Part shown: positions 23,978 to 37,502 of the stretch, in pieces
How the letters are laid out: every line of letters starts with the position of its first letter
Numbering within the stretch: position 1 is the stretch's first letter
Source of the DNA: Hypoxylon rubiginosum
Taxonomy: Eukaryota; Ascomycota; Sordariomycetes; Xylariales; Hypoxylaceae
Assembly: GCA_902806565.1 (NCBI GenBank)
Contig: CADCXA010000006.1
Coordinates: forward strand, 2,418,001-2,482,000
Direction of reading: 5' to 3'
DNA: 64,000 nucleotides
The notes under the pieces: model-generated
What the model was told of the DNA's origin: nothing
Database searches by the model: none
Seen by the model: only the letters and a program-made list of their open reading frames with translations
Translations under genes and position numbers: made by a program

Positions 23978-26900
23978 TTTTTTAAAAAATAATAATATTT
24001 TTATTATTATTAAATATAATTAAAAATTTTAATAAAAAGAAAAAATCTTAATTAATTATTAATAAATATTAATATTTTAATAATAATTTTTTATTAAAAT
24101 TTTAATTTATTATTAATAATTATTAATATTTTAATAAAAATATTAATATATTAATAAAAAAAATTTTATTAATAGTTTAATAAATTAATTTAAAGTTTAT
24201 TTTTTATTTAAAAATTAATAATTAATTAATTAACGTTATTATTAATTTAGTTTTTTAATAATTATTATATATATTTATTATTTAATTTAATATATTTTAT
24301 AAGAAATTTATTATTTTCTTATTTATTTTTATTTTAATAAATTATATATTAATTATAAGTTTTAATATAAACTTTTTTAAAATAAAATAAAAATTATTTA
24401 AAAATATTTATTAATAATATTAATTTTAAATAATTTATTAAAATAATATTATAAATTTTATAATAAATTAAAAAAACTAATTTATAAATTAAATAATTTA
24501 TTTATTTTTTTATTTTAAAAAAACCGGCGAATTATTAATTTAATTTTTAATTTAATATTATTATTATTAAAATATTATAACTTTTATATAATTAAAATAT
24601 TATTTTATTTTTAATAATAAAAAATATAAGTTTATATTTATTATTATAATATTTTTTAATTATTATTAATATTAAAATAATAACGTTATAAATTATTATT
24701 TAAAATAATAAAATTAATTAAATTAAAAGTATTAAAAAAACAATTAAACTTAAATTAAATTTTATAATAATTTCTAAAAAATTATATTATATTATTAAAA
24801 ATCTTATAAAATTTATTTTATATTAAAATTATAAAAAGTTTAATTCTTAATTTGTTAAATTTTTTAAAATATAAAAATAATATTAAAAAATAAACTTAAT
24901 TTAAAAAATAAACCTTTTTATTTATTTATTAATTTAAATATAATATATTATAATAAAAAAAAATTTTATTTTAATATAATATTAAAACATTTATTAAAAA
25001 TTGGTTATAAACTTAAAATTATAATTTATAATAATTATTTTTAAAATATTTTAATTAATTTTTAATAATATATTAAAAATAATATTAACTTATTTTTATA
25101 TTAACTAATTATATTAATTAAATATTAATAAATTAATTTTTAAAAATTTATTAATTTAAATTATTAATATATTTTTTTTATATTTTAATATTAATAAACT
25201 AAAAATTAAATTAAAAGTAATTATATAAAAAAAATAAAAAGGTTTAATAATAAATTATATTAAACTATAAAATTTATATATTTTTTAATATATTAAAATA
25301 TATTTTAAACAATTTTTTATAAATTAAAAAAATTCCTTTTTATTAATAATAAAATAATTAAATTAGTTTTTTATTTTTTTAAAACTAATATAATTAAACC
25401 TATAAATTAACTTAAAAATATCTAAATAATAAACTTAAAAAATATAAAATCTATTAAAAGTTTTTAATTATTTTTAAAAAAGTTTATTTTTTAAAATAAA
25501 AAATAAAACCGTTACGTTTTATTAAAAATTTATATTTATTTTAATTACTTTTAATATTAATTTTTATTTAAAGTTATATAAATAACTTTAATATATTTTA
25601 TCTTTAAATTTTAACGTTATTTAAATAAAACTTATTAATTTAAATAATTTAATAATAAAAAAATTATTATTATATAAATAAATAAAATAAATTATAAATA
25701 AAACTAATTTAAAAAAAACTTAAAAATTATTATCTTATATTAATAAATCTTAGTGTTTATTTATATTATTTAATAAAATATTAAAACCGTTAAATTTAAT
25801 TAAAATTAAATTATTAAAAATTAAAAGCTTTAATAATATATTTAAAATTATATATAAACACTTAAATTTATATAAAATAATAAACTTAAATTTAAATATA
25901 AATTTTATAATTTATATTAAATAAAAATTCTTATTATTTATAATTATAAAATTAATTAAATTGTTTTATTTTATTATATTTAAAATTATATAATAATTAG
26001 TAAAAATATACACCTTTTTTTAAATAATATTAATATAATATTTAGTTTTTTATAAAGTTTAAATAAATTTTAAAACTTTTATTTTAATTAATTAGTATTT
26101 TTTTTTAATTTAAGTTAAAGTTTTTAATAAAAATATAATAAGTTAAATAATAATATTAAAAACGAAAATAATAAATTTATTATTTTAAAATAATTTTAAT
26201 AAAACTTTTTTAATAATATAATAAATAAAAACGTTAATATTTATATAAAATATATTAAAATTAATATATAAAATCTATATTAAATTAAAAAAATAAAATA
26301 AAATATATTTTATTAAAATTTTTTTAATAACTTTAAATAAAATTCTTTTTAATTTTATAAAAATGTTTAATAAAATATTAAATATTTAAAATTTATATTT
26401 TTATATTATTTTATTATTTTAAAAATTTATTTAAAATAATAAAATTTTATAACGTTTTAAAGGTTTAATTAATTTAACGTATTAAAAAATATTAATATAT
26501 ATATATTTAAATAAATTTATAAAAATCTTAAGATTTTTTAAAAATAAAAAAAAATTTATTTTAATAATTATTATTAATTGTTTTTTAATAATAAATAAAT
26601 TAAATAAATTAATAATATAACTTAATATTATTATATTAAAAAAGCTAATAAATAATTTAAAAAAACTAATAAAAATATTTTTAAATTTTAATAAATTAAA
26701 TAAAAAAGTAAAATTAAATATATATTTATTTAAAAAATTTAAAACTATATAAATATTATTATAATAATAATTAACTACTAATATATTTTTAAATAATATA
26801 TTTATTTATTTTTAAATATAAATATTATTATTTTTATATTTTATAATAAAATATTTAAAAATATATTAACTTTTTATTATAATAATAATAAAAAACTATT

Positions 26901-28440
26901 AAATAAAAAAATAAACTATTTATTAATAATAAAAAACTAAATAATTAAAAATAATTATTAATAATTTATTATTAATTTTAATAAATATAAAATCCTAGGA
27001 TTTTATAAAATAATAATTATTAAAACTTATATTATTAAAAATTTTTATATTAATAATTATTTAACTTTTTTTTTTAACTTTGTTTTTTAAAATAAAAATA
27101 TTTTTATAAATAATAAAAACTAATATTAAAAAAAAAAATTAAGCTTTTTATTTATATAATATGTTTTTAAGTTTTTAATTTAATAATAATAACTTTAATT
27201 AAAACTTAATTTTTAACGTTAAATATATATAATTTATATTTTTTTAATAATTATTTTTTTTAATTTAATTTTAAATTAAAATATAAAAGTTTATTTTTTA
27301 AAATATTAATAAAATCTTTATTTTTAAAAACGTTTTTAAAATTAAATATTAATTTATAAAAAATTTAAAAAACTTTAAAATTCTTAAAGTTTTAAAAAAT
27401 TATTACACTAGAAAAATATTTAATAAAATTTTTTATATAAAAACTAATAAAATCTAAAAATAAACTAAGTATTTTAATTAAATTAAGGAAATTTTTTTAG
27501 AAAAAATAATAAATAATTAACTTAATAACTTAATTATTAATAATATAATATTTATAATAACTTTATTTTATTAATTTAAAATAATTTATAAAATTATATT
27601 TAAATAATATAATAAATTAAAATAAATTATTATAAATTAAAATTTTAATTATATTATTATTAATAATAATTATAAAATAGGAAATTTAAATTAATAATAA
27701 TTTAAAAATTAAGTTTTAATTAAATAAAATAAAATATAAAACGTTAATAAATTTTAAATAATTAAATAAAATAATATATTTATAAATAATTATTATTTAA
27801 ATTTTAACTTAGTTTTAATTATTTAAAGTAATTAATAATAAAATAATAATTTTATAAAACTAAATAATTATAATTTTTTATAATAAAAAAATATTAATTT
27901 ATTTTATATTAAAAATATTTATACTTAAAAATATATAAGTTTAAAAGTTATTAATTAAAATAACTTTTTAAATAAAAATAGTAATAATAAGTTATAAATT
28001 TTATATTTTTTTAAAATAAAAATATAAAATAATATATTTATAAATAATATATTAATTAAAAATAATATTTTATATAAATATAAAAATAGTTTTTTTCTAA
28101 ATTTTAATATTAAAATAATATTAAAAGATTTAAATTTTATTTATTAAGGTTTTTATATAATTTATATTATTATAAATATTTTTTTTATATTTAAAATTTA
28201 ATAATATTATAATAAAAAATTTAAAGTAAGTTTTAAATTTATAAATAAAATTAATATTTAAATTTAATTTTAAATTAATAAAAAATAAAAGAATTTATAA
28301 TTTTAATTTAATTATAATTAAAAAATATTATAATAAATTAATTAAGTTAAATAATTTATATTTTAAATTAAATAAAAAAAATAAGTTTATTTTATTATTA
28401 ATATAATAAATTTTAATAAATAAAGGTTTAATTAATATTA

Positions 28441-28690
28441 TCACACATTGTTCGGATAGGTAAAAAGGCTAAGCTTGGTTGTCCGAAAGTAGATAAGCGT
28501 ATCTAAGTATAAAAAACTAAAAGAAGAAAAGATTTACAGGCTGTATATACAACCACCTTAAAATAACCTATCCCCCGCCAATGCATGCTTACTTAAAGTG
28601 TCACGTGTATTCCAGCCCTAGCTTTAGCTTTTAGATTAATAAGGTGGCGTCTGTACGTAAGCCACGCGTGCAAGCTATAAATATCCAGGT
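28441..28690. repeat. Island of normal composition inside the RIP block
   Basis: About 250 bases with ordinary G+C and abrupt edges on both sides. It contains a TATA-like CTATAAATATCC near its right end and no meaningful ORF. RIP acts on duplicated sequence, so a spared island suggests a single-copy stretch or a later arrival. It could be part of an LTR, a solo insertion edge or host DNA between two elements; I cannot choose from the sequence alone. Confidence 0.6.
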
Positions 28691-31453
28691 TTATATTATA
28701 ATAAATATTATAATTTATATATAATTAATATTTTATTAAAATAGTTAATTTATTAATATAATATTAATAAAATTTATAAGATTAGGTTAAGGAATTTTTT
28801 ATATTAATATATAATATTAATAAAAATATAAAAAAAATTTATTATAATTTAAAAAAAAAGTTTAATAATAAGTATAAATAATTTTAATAAGTTAATAAAT
28901 AATATTAAAATTAACGGTATTATTATTATTATTTTTTTTTTTTATAAATAAAGAATTAAAATTTTTAAAAATAAGTTTATAGTTTATTAATAAGTTTTAA
29001 TATTTAATATAAAAAATATTTTTTAAAAAAGATATTAAATTAAAGTTTTAAAAAAGGTTATTAAAAAGGAAATTTTAAGTATTTTAAATATTAAAAATGT
29101 TTTAAAAAAAAGTTTAATTTTATTAAAAGTTAAATTTATTTAAATAATATATAAGTTAATTTAAAAAATTTTATATATTTTAAGTTTAAAAGTTAATAAA
29201 AAAAAATAATATAAAATAAAAAAGCTAAGTTTAATTAATTAATATAAATTAATATTAATAATTTTAATTTTATTTAAATTAATTAATATTAAATTATTAT
29301 TTTTTATAATTAAAATTTTATTAAAGGTTTTAATTATAGTTTTAATTATAATTTTAATTATAATTTTAATAAAAATTATTATAATTATTATATTAATTTT
29401 ATTAATATTATTAATTATATTAATATTAGTTTTAATATTAATATTAATTTTATATATTTTAATTTTATTTATAATTATTTTATTAATTATTATATTATAA
29501 TTAAAAGTTTTTATTAGTTTTATTATAATAATTAAAAAAATATTATTAGTGTTTATTATAATAAATAAATATTTAAAAAATATTTAATGTTTATTTTAAA
29601 AGGTAAAAATTTTTAATAACTTTTTAAATAATATTTTTTTTATTATTAAATTAATTTAAAAATTCGTTAAATATTATTTTATTTATAGGTTTTTTTAATT
29701 AAAATTAAATTTTAATGTTAAAAAATTTAAAGGCGTATATTAATTAATTTTTTAAAAAAAAATTATATATTTTAATATTATAAATAACGTTTTATATAAA
29801 AGGTTTAAAAGTTTTATTTTAATTTAAATTATAAATTATAAACTTTTTTTTTAAAAAATTTTAAAAGGTTTTATTAATAGTTTTTTTAAATTAAAATTAA
29901 AAGTATTTATAAATAAAAATAATAATATTAATTTAAAAAGTTTTTTTTTTTATATTTATTAATTTAATAATATATTAAAAAAAGGTAGTTTATTAAAAAT
30001 AAATTATTTAAATAATTTTAATTTTAATGTTATTATTTTAAATAATAAGATTTATTAATTAATTAATAAAAATAAAAATATTTATAAAAATATTATATTT
30101 TTTTTAAGTAATTATATTTATTTAATTTAAGTTTTTAAAAGTTAAATTAAAATATTTAATTTTATTTATTTTAAAAGAATTATTATTTTTATTTAAAAAA
30201 TTATAATTATTAAATTAAAATATAATATAAGTGAAAACTTAAATAAAAAATTAAGTTATTAAATTTATTATTAATAAATTGTTATTAATAAAAAGGATAA
30301 AAAAAATAAAAAAATTTAAAAACAGAATTAAAAAAGGATATTTAAATGAAATTAAAAAAAAATTATTATTTTTATTAATATTATTTTAATTAAGTTTTAA
30401 AAGATTAAAATTAAATATATTATTATTATAATAAATAAATATAAATATTTAATATTAAAATTTAATTATAATTTTATTAATTTTTATAAATTTTAAAATA
30501 TTTAAAATTAAAAAGCGGTTAATTAATTAAAATATATTAATAAAATTTAAATTTAAGAAAAATATTTATTAAATTAAATTATAAATTAATAATTATTAAA
30601 AATAACTTTTAAAAGTTTAAATTTAATTATTTTTAATAAATTAAATTAAGGAAATTTAAGAAAAATAAATTTTAATTAAAAAAAATTTATTTAATTATAA
30701 TAATAATTTAATAACTAAAAGTTTAAAAGGTTTAAAATTTAAATAAATAAATAAAAAACGTTATAATATAAATAAATTATTATTAATATATTTATAAAAA
30801 AAAAAAAAAAATTAATTTAAATAAATTAAAATAACGTTAATAATAAAAACTATTTTAATAAAATAAAAAGTAATTATAAATTATTAGATTTAAAAAAAAA
30901 AGTTAAATTAAAGTTTAAATTTTTAATAAATAAATTAAATAATAATTTATTTAAATTTAATAATATATTAAAAAAAAGTTAATAAAATTAAAACTTTTTT
31001 TTTTAACTTTTAAAAAAAATATAAAATTATTTTTTAAATTTAATTTAAAATAAAAAGTAAAAACTTTTTAAATTATTCTTATTTATTAAAAATATAATTA
31101 TTTTAATAAAATTAAAATTTATTTTTTAAATAAAATTAATATTTAAATAATTAATATAAATAAATTATTATAAATATTTTTTATTTTTTTTAACTATAAA
31201 TATAATTTTCTTAAAATTAATTAAAAAAAAATTAAAATAAATTAAAATAAATAAAAAATTAATAAACCATTTTTTTAAATATAAAAAAAAAATAAAAAAG
31301 GTTAATAAAACACTTTTTTTAAATAAATAAAATAACGTAAAAAATTAACAGATTATTTTTTTAAAATATTAATTAAAAAAAAAATATAAAATTAATAAAC
31401 CACTTTTTAAATTATAAATATTAAAAAAAAAGAAAAAACGTTTATTATAATAA

Positions 31454-31585
31454 TGTGAAGTTATTAATTATTAGGTATATAAAGTATTAAGTTTTATAAA
31501 GATATATTATCTAGGTATTTATATTAATATGCTAGCACATAGTACTTGTATGTACCCGTGGCGGGGTTATTATATGACAGTCACA
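31454..31585. repeat. Right LTR-like direct repeat, nearly unmutated copy
   Basis: 132 bp beginning TGTGA and ending TCACA, a perfect 5-bp terminal inverted repeat of the TG...CA kind found in LTRs. A TATA-like GGTATATAAAG lies about 20 bases inside. It retains G and C where the left copy at 23846-23977 has A and T. The right edge of the A+T block falls inside or just before this repeat. LTRs this short occur in small retroelements. No target-site duplication could be read because the left flank is mutated. Confidence 0.75.
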
Positions 31586-34500
31586 CTACGAACCCTATGA
31601 AACCATAGGTTAGTATCTCAAAGCACAGACATCAACTCCTTGACAAGGAGAATGGGTCCGATAACAAACATATTACACGATAAGAGCTCAACTCATATCT
31701 GATCTGATGTTTTCTTATGGTCCGATCTATTCTGAATAATTTCGATCCCAACTTCTAAGTTTAGCTGATGATTTTACCAGGTCCATTTCGTCTAGCGCCT
31801 ATATTCGTTGACTTAAGACGTATGTGCGCAGGTATTCATAGTCTAGCGCAGCGTATTGGTTAACGTGACGTAAGGATGGCGAGGAATAACTTCATGCCAC
31901 CAATATTATGTGGAAAGCTGCTCGATCCACTCTATGGCATTGTTTAGGTGTGAAATATTGTCACCTTAACCTTGGTTATGCTATCATTCAGTGAGATTTG
32001 CACTAGATGAAGTGCGCTGAGCTTAAAAGCCATTAGACGAAGACCGCTATTATGTCCTCATACTACATCTAGCTATTCACACTAATGAGAGGTGTTTATA
32101 GCTTCATCACGAACATGACTGCTCAACAAAAGCATTCTTCGACTAAGCAGCTAGGCCTTAGTAATTTAGCTGCTAGGCTGGGAATAGGCCTAATCTTCGA
32201 CGACAAGTTCGGAATCCTAGTATTCGAATTTACTAACACCCAAGATCTCAATTCGGAGTGACGCTTTTTCGCTAAGGCCGATGGGTTCTATGTCAGTGCC
32301 ATATACCCTAGGTAGGTGACATAACTTGTTTGAAGCAGCTTGCATGAAAGGGCGACTATCCACAGCGGCGAGTTCGAAGAGCTTCAGACACATCAAACTA
32401 TCGAGGACAATCTCCACGCCAAAGTCTGCTGTCTTGCTGTCTTGTCGACAAGCGAAAGACAAGTGGAGAAGAGCGACCTCATGATGGCTATGAGTGGTAT
32501 CGATCGGCTGTCGGTCTTGCGCTCGGCTATTTAATTGAGACGTATCAGCTGATAATGATGCTGGATAGAGAGGCGATGCGCCTCTTCTTCGAGGAGAAAT
32601 AGCACGCCTCTTACATTCGCCATCACCGGTGCTACCACTGCAACCTCGAGCATCTAATGAGTCTAAGGATCCGCCGATGCGAGCACATGGTGCTATCAGT
32701 AAACACAGCTAGCCGCTGATATGATTGACGTCGGTCATCTCCGTACTTGACCTCTGCGGCGAGATTCACATGCCTACGACTCGACAGATGCCACCATCGT
32801 CCGAGAATTTTTAAAGTAAGCCTAGGGTTGTCAATGTGACAGAGATTCTTGATACGGAGCTCAATCAATGGTGTAGATCGAGAAGAAATCATCAGAAAAC
32901 TTGGGAAAATAGGGGTAACGTGGATGATGTTGACACGCAGTATACTACCGCTGTTAGAAGGCGTACGTCGAAGCGCTAGCTTGGTCCAAAAGGACTTGAG
33001 GGCGGTGAGGTTCAATTGACTTCGGATGAGAAGGGGGATTGAGCGAATGGGTAGCGCCCTCCCATCGCATCCCCCTAAATCAGAGGATCCAATAACTTCA
33101 CACATCTACCCATCCCTTGGTACGCATTCAATCTTCTCCAAACGAAGCAATGGGTCCCTAGCACATGCTCGCTGCGTGGTAAATGAGAGAGTTGAAGGCG
33201 TCGGGGTGTGCTGAAAGGGGTTGCCGCGCTAATAGCTCCGACAATTATGTGTTGGACTTCGCAAGAAGGCTAGGTTTTGGGGCAAAAAGAGGATGTGGAT
33301 TGCTTTGAACGCAACTGGGAGGCAAAGAGCAAGTACCTATGTAGGCGAGAAGTCTATATCATCTCCAAGAGTGAATTAGTGATGATGTCTGTGTAACAAT
33401 GATACTTATACTTCCGCGAATTTAACAGCAAGCCGTCGCTATGATAATACCAATTATATTCATTTTCATAATCATCCGATGTTAACATCGTTCAGCAGCA
33501 CAATTTTGAATGTCTAGACGTTCATTTATTTTTAAATATTTTACTCATGTAAATTCGAGGGGGATAGGGGATTCTGGATCGGCTGGATAGGGGCGTTAAG
33601 CGAACCATCTAACAGCCCCTGAACCTGCCCTGATCGATGCCCGCTTATTAGCCAATAGAAGCCGATGAAATATATATCAACATGTTGGAGATGTCCTCCC
33701 TCCGGGGACCCTTTGTCAGCCTCTATTTAACCTTTTTAGCTACCTAGGTACGTTGTGCTCTTGTAACAATTATTAGGTCGGTAATCAATGGGCTCCTTCA
33801 TACACTATAGCGTTAGATAGTATCATGATAGATTATCGCCTATAAGGTAGCACAAGCGTTTACTATCTATGTATCTGAGACGGCTATGAAATCAGATAGG
33901 TAGCGAATGGTATGCATATAGCAAAAGCGCGAAGCAGCGATGGGCGAGTTTCGGAGGCACTCTCGATGAGTATAGACCCACGTTGTCGGTAGATTCATCT
34001 CCAAACCACACGACCTGGGGGGTTACAACAGATCATAAAATGCCGGCGTCCCACCGTCCGCTTACCCGGGTCTTAACGGCCCTTAACTCGACGCCAAGGC
34101 GATATAGCTGAGCTGTGACAGGCTGAGGGGGCCCCCTTCGCACGCAGCCCCGTCGTAGCTTGCCCCCAGCCAGGAAGCTGAACTCGGGGTCGTTCATATA
34201 ACGCGTCGGTAAATGAAAGCAATATAATTTGCACCGCAGAGTAGGACCGGTGCCACGGCTGGAGGCGATGGGGGGATATTGCGGGATATTGCGGGGGGTT
34301 AGTCCTATTGTTCCGGGAATTTTCTCGAATGGCCTCGATCTTGGAGCAATGGAACGTGGCGATGGAACGTAGCCGGCCAATGAGGGCCGGCCTGTCAGAC
34401 CAAGGGGATATAATTCCAGGCTCTGGATTTGCTGTGCCCTCGCGGTTGGTACGGTGTTTTTGCCAGCGACTCTGCAATCAGGCTTGGCGGCTAAATTGAA

Positions 34501-34774
34501 AAGTGTCCCCCCTATGGGTCTATGACCTCGCGTGATTTGCGTGCGACTTTAGGTATAAGCTGATATTGCCTTATTAACCGCCGAAATCCTACTAGGACAA
34601 TCGGACCGAGCTGAGAGGCTCAGTTATATATCATCTGCACCATGGCCCGTCTCGCAGAGTGGTGTCGTGGCCAGAGAGTAGGACTTCTCGTAGGAATCAA
34701 CTCCTCACGATAATCTCCCCGACGACAATATTCCCGCCCATATCGGTATCACCAACTAGAGAAACTTCGACAAA
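31586..34774. other. Intergenic region right of the AT block
   Basis: Ordinary composition returns. An exact TACCTAGGTA lies at 33741-33750. Minus-strand ORFs at 32217-32462 and 32632-33105 have a loosely leucine-patterned translation (around LIELRIKNLCHID) that might be relics of a decayed gene, but no family can be named. TATATA at 34625-34630 lies 150 bases before the transporter start and may be its TATA element. Confidence 0.45.
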
Positions 34775-36808
34775 ATGGTCGGCGTGGTTCAGACGGACAA
34801 TATCGTCCATCGCATGGCGATGGGCGATAAGATCCCTTGGTACAAGAAGAACAACTTGCGGTACCTATACTTCATGCTCTTTCCCTGCTTGATGGGGATC
34901 GAGATGACTTCCGGGTTCGATTCGCAAATCATCAACGCCGTCCAGCTAGTTCCTGCGTGGACTAACTGTGAGTTCTTGTGCAGACCTCTCTGAATGGTCG
35001 TGTGGATGAAGGCTAACTGTGGATGGGGTTTGCAGATTTCGGGCACCCTACGGGTGGCTACAAGGGCATTCTGGCTTCCGCATTGCCCCTTGGTGCTGTT
35101 ATTGGTCTCCCCTTTATCCCGCTCCTCAACGATAACCTGGGTCGAAGATGGTGTGTCATGTTCGGCAGCATAATAATGATCATCGGATCGCTCATTCAGG
35201 GGTTCGCTGTTAATGGTGAGTGATGAAGCAATGTTATCTGTGCTCTTTATTTTGGTGTGGCTAACAATAAGATCAGGTGCGATGTATATCGTCTCTCGAC
35301 TTATCATTGGGTTTGGGCTTCCGTATGCTATTGTTGCAGGATCTAGTTTGATCGGAGAGCTTGCATACCCCAAGGAGCGTGCTATTCTCACATCACTGTT
35401 TAACGCCGCCTATTTCGTTGGTGCTATCGTGGCTTCGGCTGCCACCTACGGAACCCAGCAAATTCCATCCGATTGGTAAGTTCTCTCCATAAGACTGATT
35501 TACAGCGTCTGATGTGTAGCAAGGTATCTAACAAGCTTTTAACTAGGTCCTGGAGGTACTTTCTTTCTAGATGACTCGAATTTGGACGATTCTAATATAG
35601 ATGTGCTAGAGTCCCTTCCCTCTTACAGATGTCACCCTCCTTGCTGCAGGTTGCTCTCGTGATGTAAGACTCCAAGCTCCTGTTCTATCGGCCTTGCTAA
35701 CAAGTTTTCAGGTTCCTTCCGGAAAGTCCCAGATTCCTAATAAGCAAAGAGCGATACGAGGAAGCTTTCAAGGTCTTATATACCTATCACGCCGAAGGCA
35801 ACCCAGATTCGGAGTTTGCCAAGGCAGAAATGGCCGAGATTAAGACGACTATTGCTATCGAAATGGAACATTCTAAGAAGTCTTGGATGGATATGATCAA
35901 CTCCCCGGGAAACCGACGACGTGTCATTATTGGCTCCCTTCTCGGAATCATGTCGCAGCTTTCCGGCAACGTGGTCATCTCGTACTACTTGGGAGATATC
36001 CTAAACCTGATCGGCTTTACGGACCCCAACTTCCAGGCTAAATACAACATCGGCAACCAGTGTTTGGGTCTGGTGTGTGCCGTCGGAACCGCACTTCTAG
36101 TCATGAAGTTCAAGCGGCGGACGATGTTCTTGACCTCGATCTTTTCGATCTTGTTCATTTATGTAGCATGGACTATCAGCGCAGCTGAGGCCATCGTGTC
36201 AGGCTCACAAGCTGCAGGAAAACTCTGTCTATTCTGGATCTACATATACCAACCAGCGTATAACATCGGCTTCAATGCTCTTACATATAGTGAGTACACA
36301 AGTTTCTGGGAGTTAGTTCTGTTCGCTAACTGTAGCTTCTCAGCCTACCTTGTTGAGATCTTCCCATTTGCCATGAGAGCGCGTGGAATCTCCATTTTCC
36401 AGTTCTTCGGAAAGTGTGCCCAGGTAATGCTAGCCCCTGAATCCTTTCGGGGACGACATTAACATGAATATAGTTCTTCGGTACGAATGTGAACCCTGTC
36501 GGTTTAGATCCAATCAACGGCATTGGTTGGAAATTTCTGATCGTATACTGCGGCTGGATTGCCATCGAGGCTGTTCTCATGTGGTGGCTTTGGCCTGAGA
36601 CTTCCAACCGCACTCTAGAGGAGCTTGCTTTCTGTATGATTTTCGAAGCCATGTTGATTGAAAGCCACGTGCTAACGATGATACAGTGTTCGAGGATGAA
36701 GACCGAGCTCATGCTGCCACCGAAGCCGTCGAGAAGGAGATCCATCACGATGTGAAGCACCACGAAGAGGTAAATGGATCCGAGACAAACAGCAAGGACA
36801 ACGTTTGA
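34775..36808 (+). CDS. MFS sugar transporter (hexose/lactose-permease type)
   Basis: Plasma-membrane proton-coupled sugar uptake of the SP family. Model of nine exons: join(34775..34967,35036..35215,35277..35475,35547..35555,35610..35663,35712..36289,36344..36423,36474..36633,36687..36808), 524 aa, normal for the family. Every junction is GT-AG with a branch site and a preserved frame. Family motifs in order: FDSQIINAVQ after helix 1, NDNLGRRW, SRLIIGFG, SDWSWRVPSLLQ (rebuilt across the micro-exon), FLPESPRFL, the helix-7 block QLSGNVVISYYLGDIL, VEIFPFAMRARG and the C-terminal PETSNRTLEEL. The ATG at 34775 has a good AAA context. Exon 4 is only 9 nt. The exact sugar cannot be told; the helix-7 block resembles fungal lactose/galactose-type permeases. 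Confidence 0.93.
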
Positions 36809-37240
36809 AGCCTCTGAAGGCTGGGTGACGCGAATAGTTCGCTTGTCAATTTTACCTGCTAAGGACGGTCCTAGTGATACTCCTCATATAAGAACACCAA
36901 CGTATACGAGGGTACTCTAATCGTAGGCTGTGAGACCTATTATTTAGACGGAAAAGTAGCATAGCCAACAGTACTAAATATAAAAAAATACAATTGTTCC
37001 AACTGAAGACGCGGTTGCATGTAATTTAGGCATGTGTCAAGTAAATTTTAAGTATAGCTTGAAAGACATGTTAGACTAGGACTATTAGTTTGGTTCATAG
37101 TAGGCCTTTGACCTGTCACGAAAGGTGAAGGCCCACGCCGTGTATTTGCCTGAGAATATGTTATGATACTACTATTATTTCAATAAAATGAAGCTTATAT
37201 CCATACCTACCTACCTAAAATTTAACTCATGTCCAAGGGG

Positions 37241-37248
37241 TATAAAAG
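37241..37248 (+). promoter_or_regulatory. TATA box with fungal-type leader, no gene behind
   Basis: TATAAAAG preceded by a G-run and followed within about 20 bases by a leader rich in CAA/CAAC (ttcaattcaacaatcaacaa), as seen in strongly expressed fungal genes. The next several hundred bases hold no ORF of note, so it may be a relic promoter or drive a non-coding RNA. Confidence 0.35.
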
Positions 37249-37502
37249 GCTCCTTCAATTCAACAATCAACAACTAGTTGCAACAGCCCCACTACAACGG
37301 CAGTAGACGCGTTTTATTTACCCGCACGGAGGAGGCTGAATCGATCCTCGTGGAAAGTACGGCTAAGATTAATAATACAATATATAGTACGTCTTGTTCT
37401 GGATAGGGGGTTCCGTTAGGGGGTTCCGTCAGGGGCTTGGAGTGGTCTGTGCGCTAGGGGTTGGCCGGTATGCAATTAGCACCCTCTAGCTACCAGCGGA
37501 TG

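Larger units (their letters stand above)
23580..31480. repeat. RIP-degraded AT-rich block, probably transposon remains
   Basis: Nearly all bases are A or T. CpA and TpG are almost absent, while remaining C stands mostly before T, C or G. That is the footprint of repeat-induced point mutation, which turns CpA into TpA on both strands of duplicated DNA in Pezizomycotina. No ORF of 60 codons exists between 23,357 and 32,217. Surviving CpG sites lie mostly within ACGT (for example near 23,683, 24,233, 26,230, 27,216 and 30,832). The block is interrupted by an island of ordinary sequence at 28,441-28,690 and is framed by an LTR-like direct repeat. The original element cannot be identified by eye. 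Confidence 0.9.

Noticed and set aside
32217..33105. Leucine-patterned minus-strand ORFs (around LIELRIKNLCHID), possibly a decayed F-box/LRR-type gene
   Set aside because: Too weak to name a family; no splice pattern links the pieces. Mentioned only under the intergenic entry.
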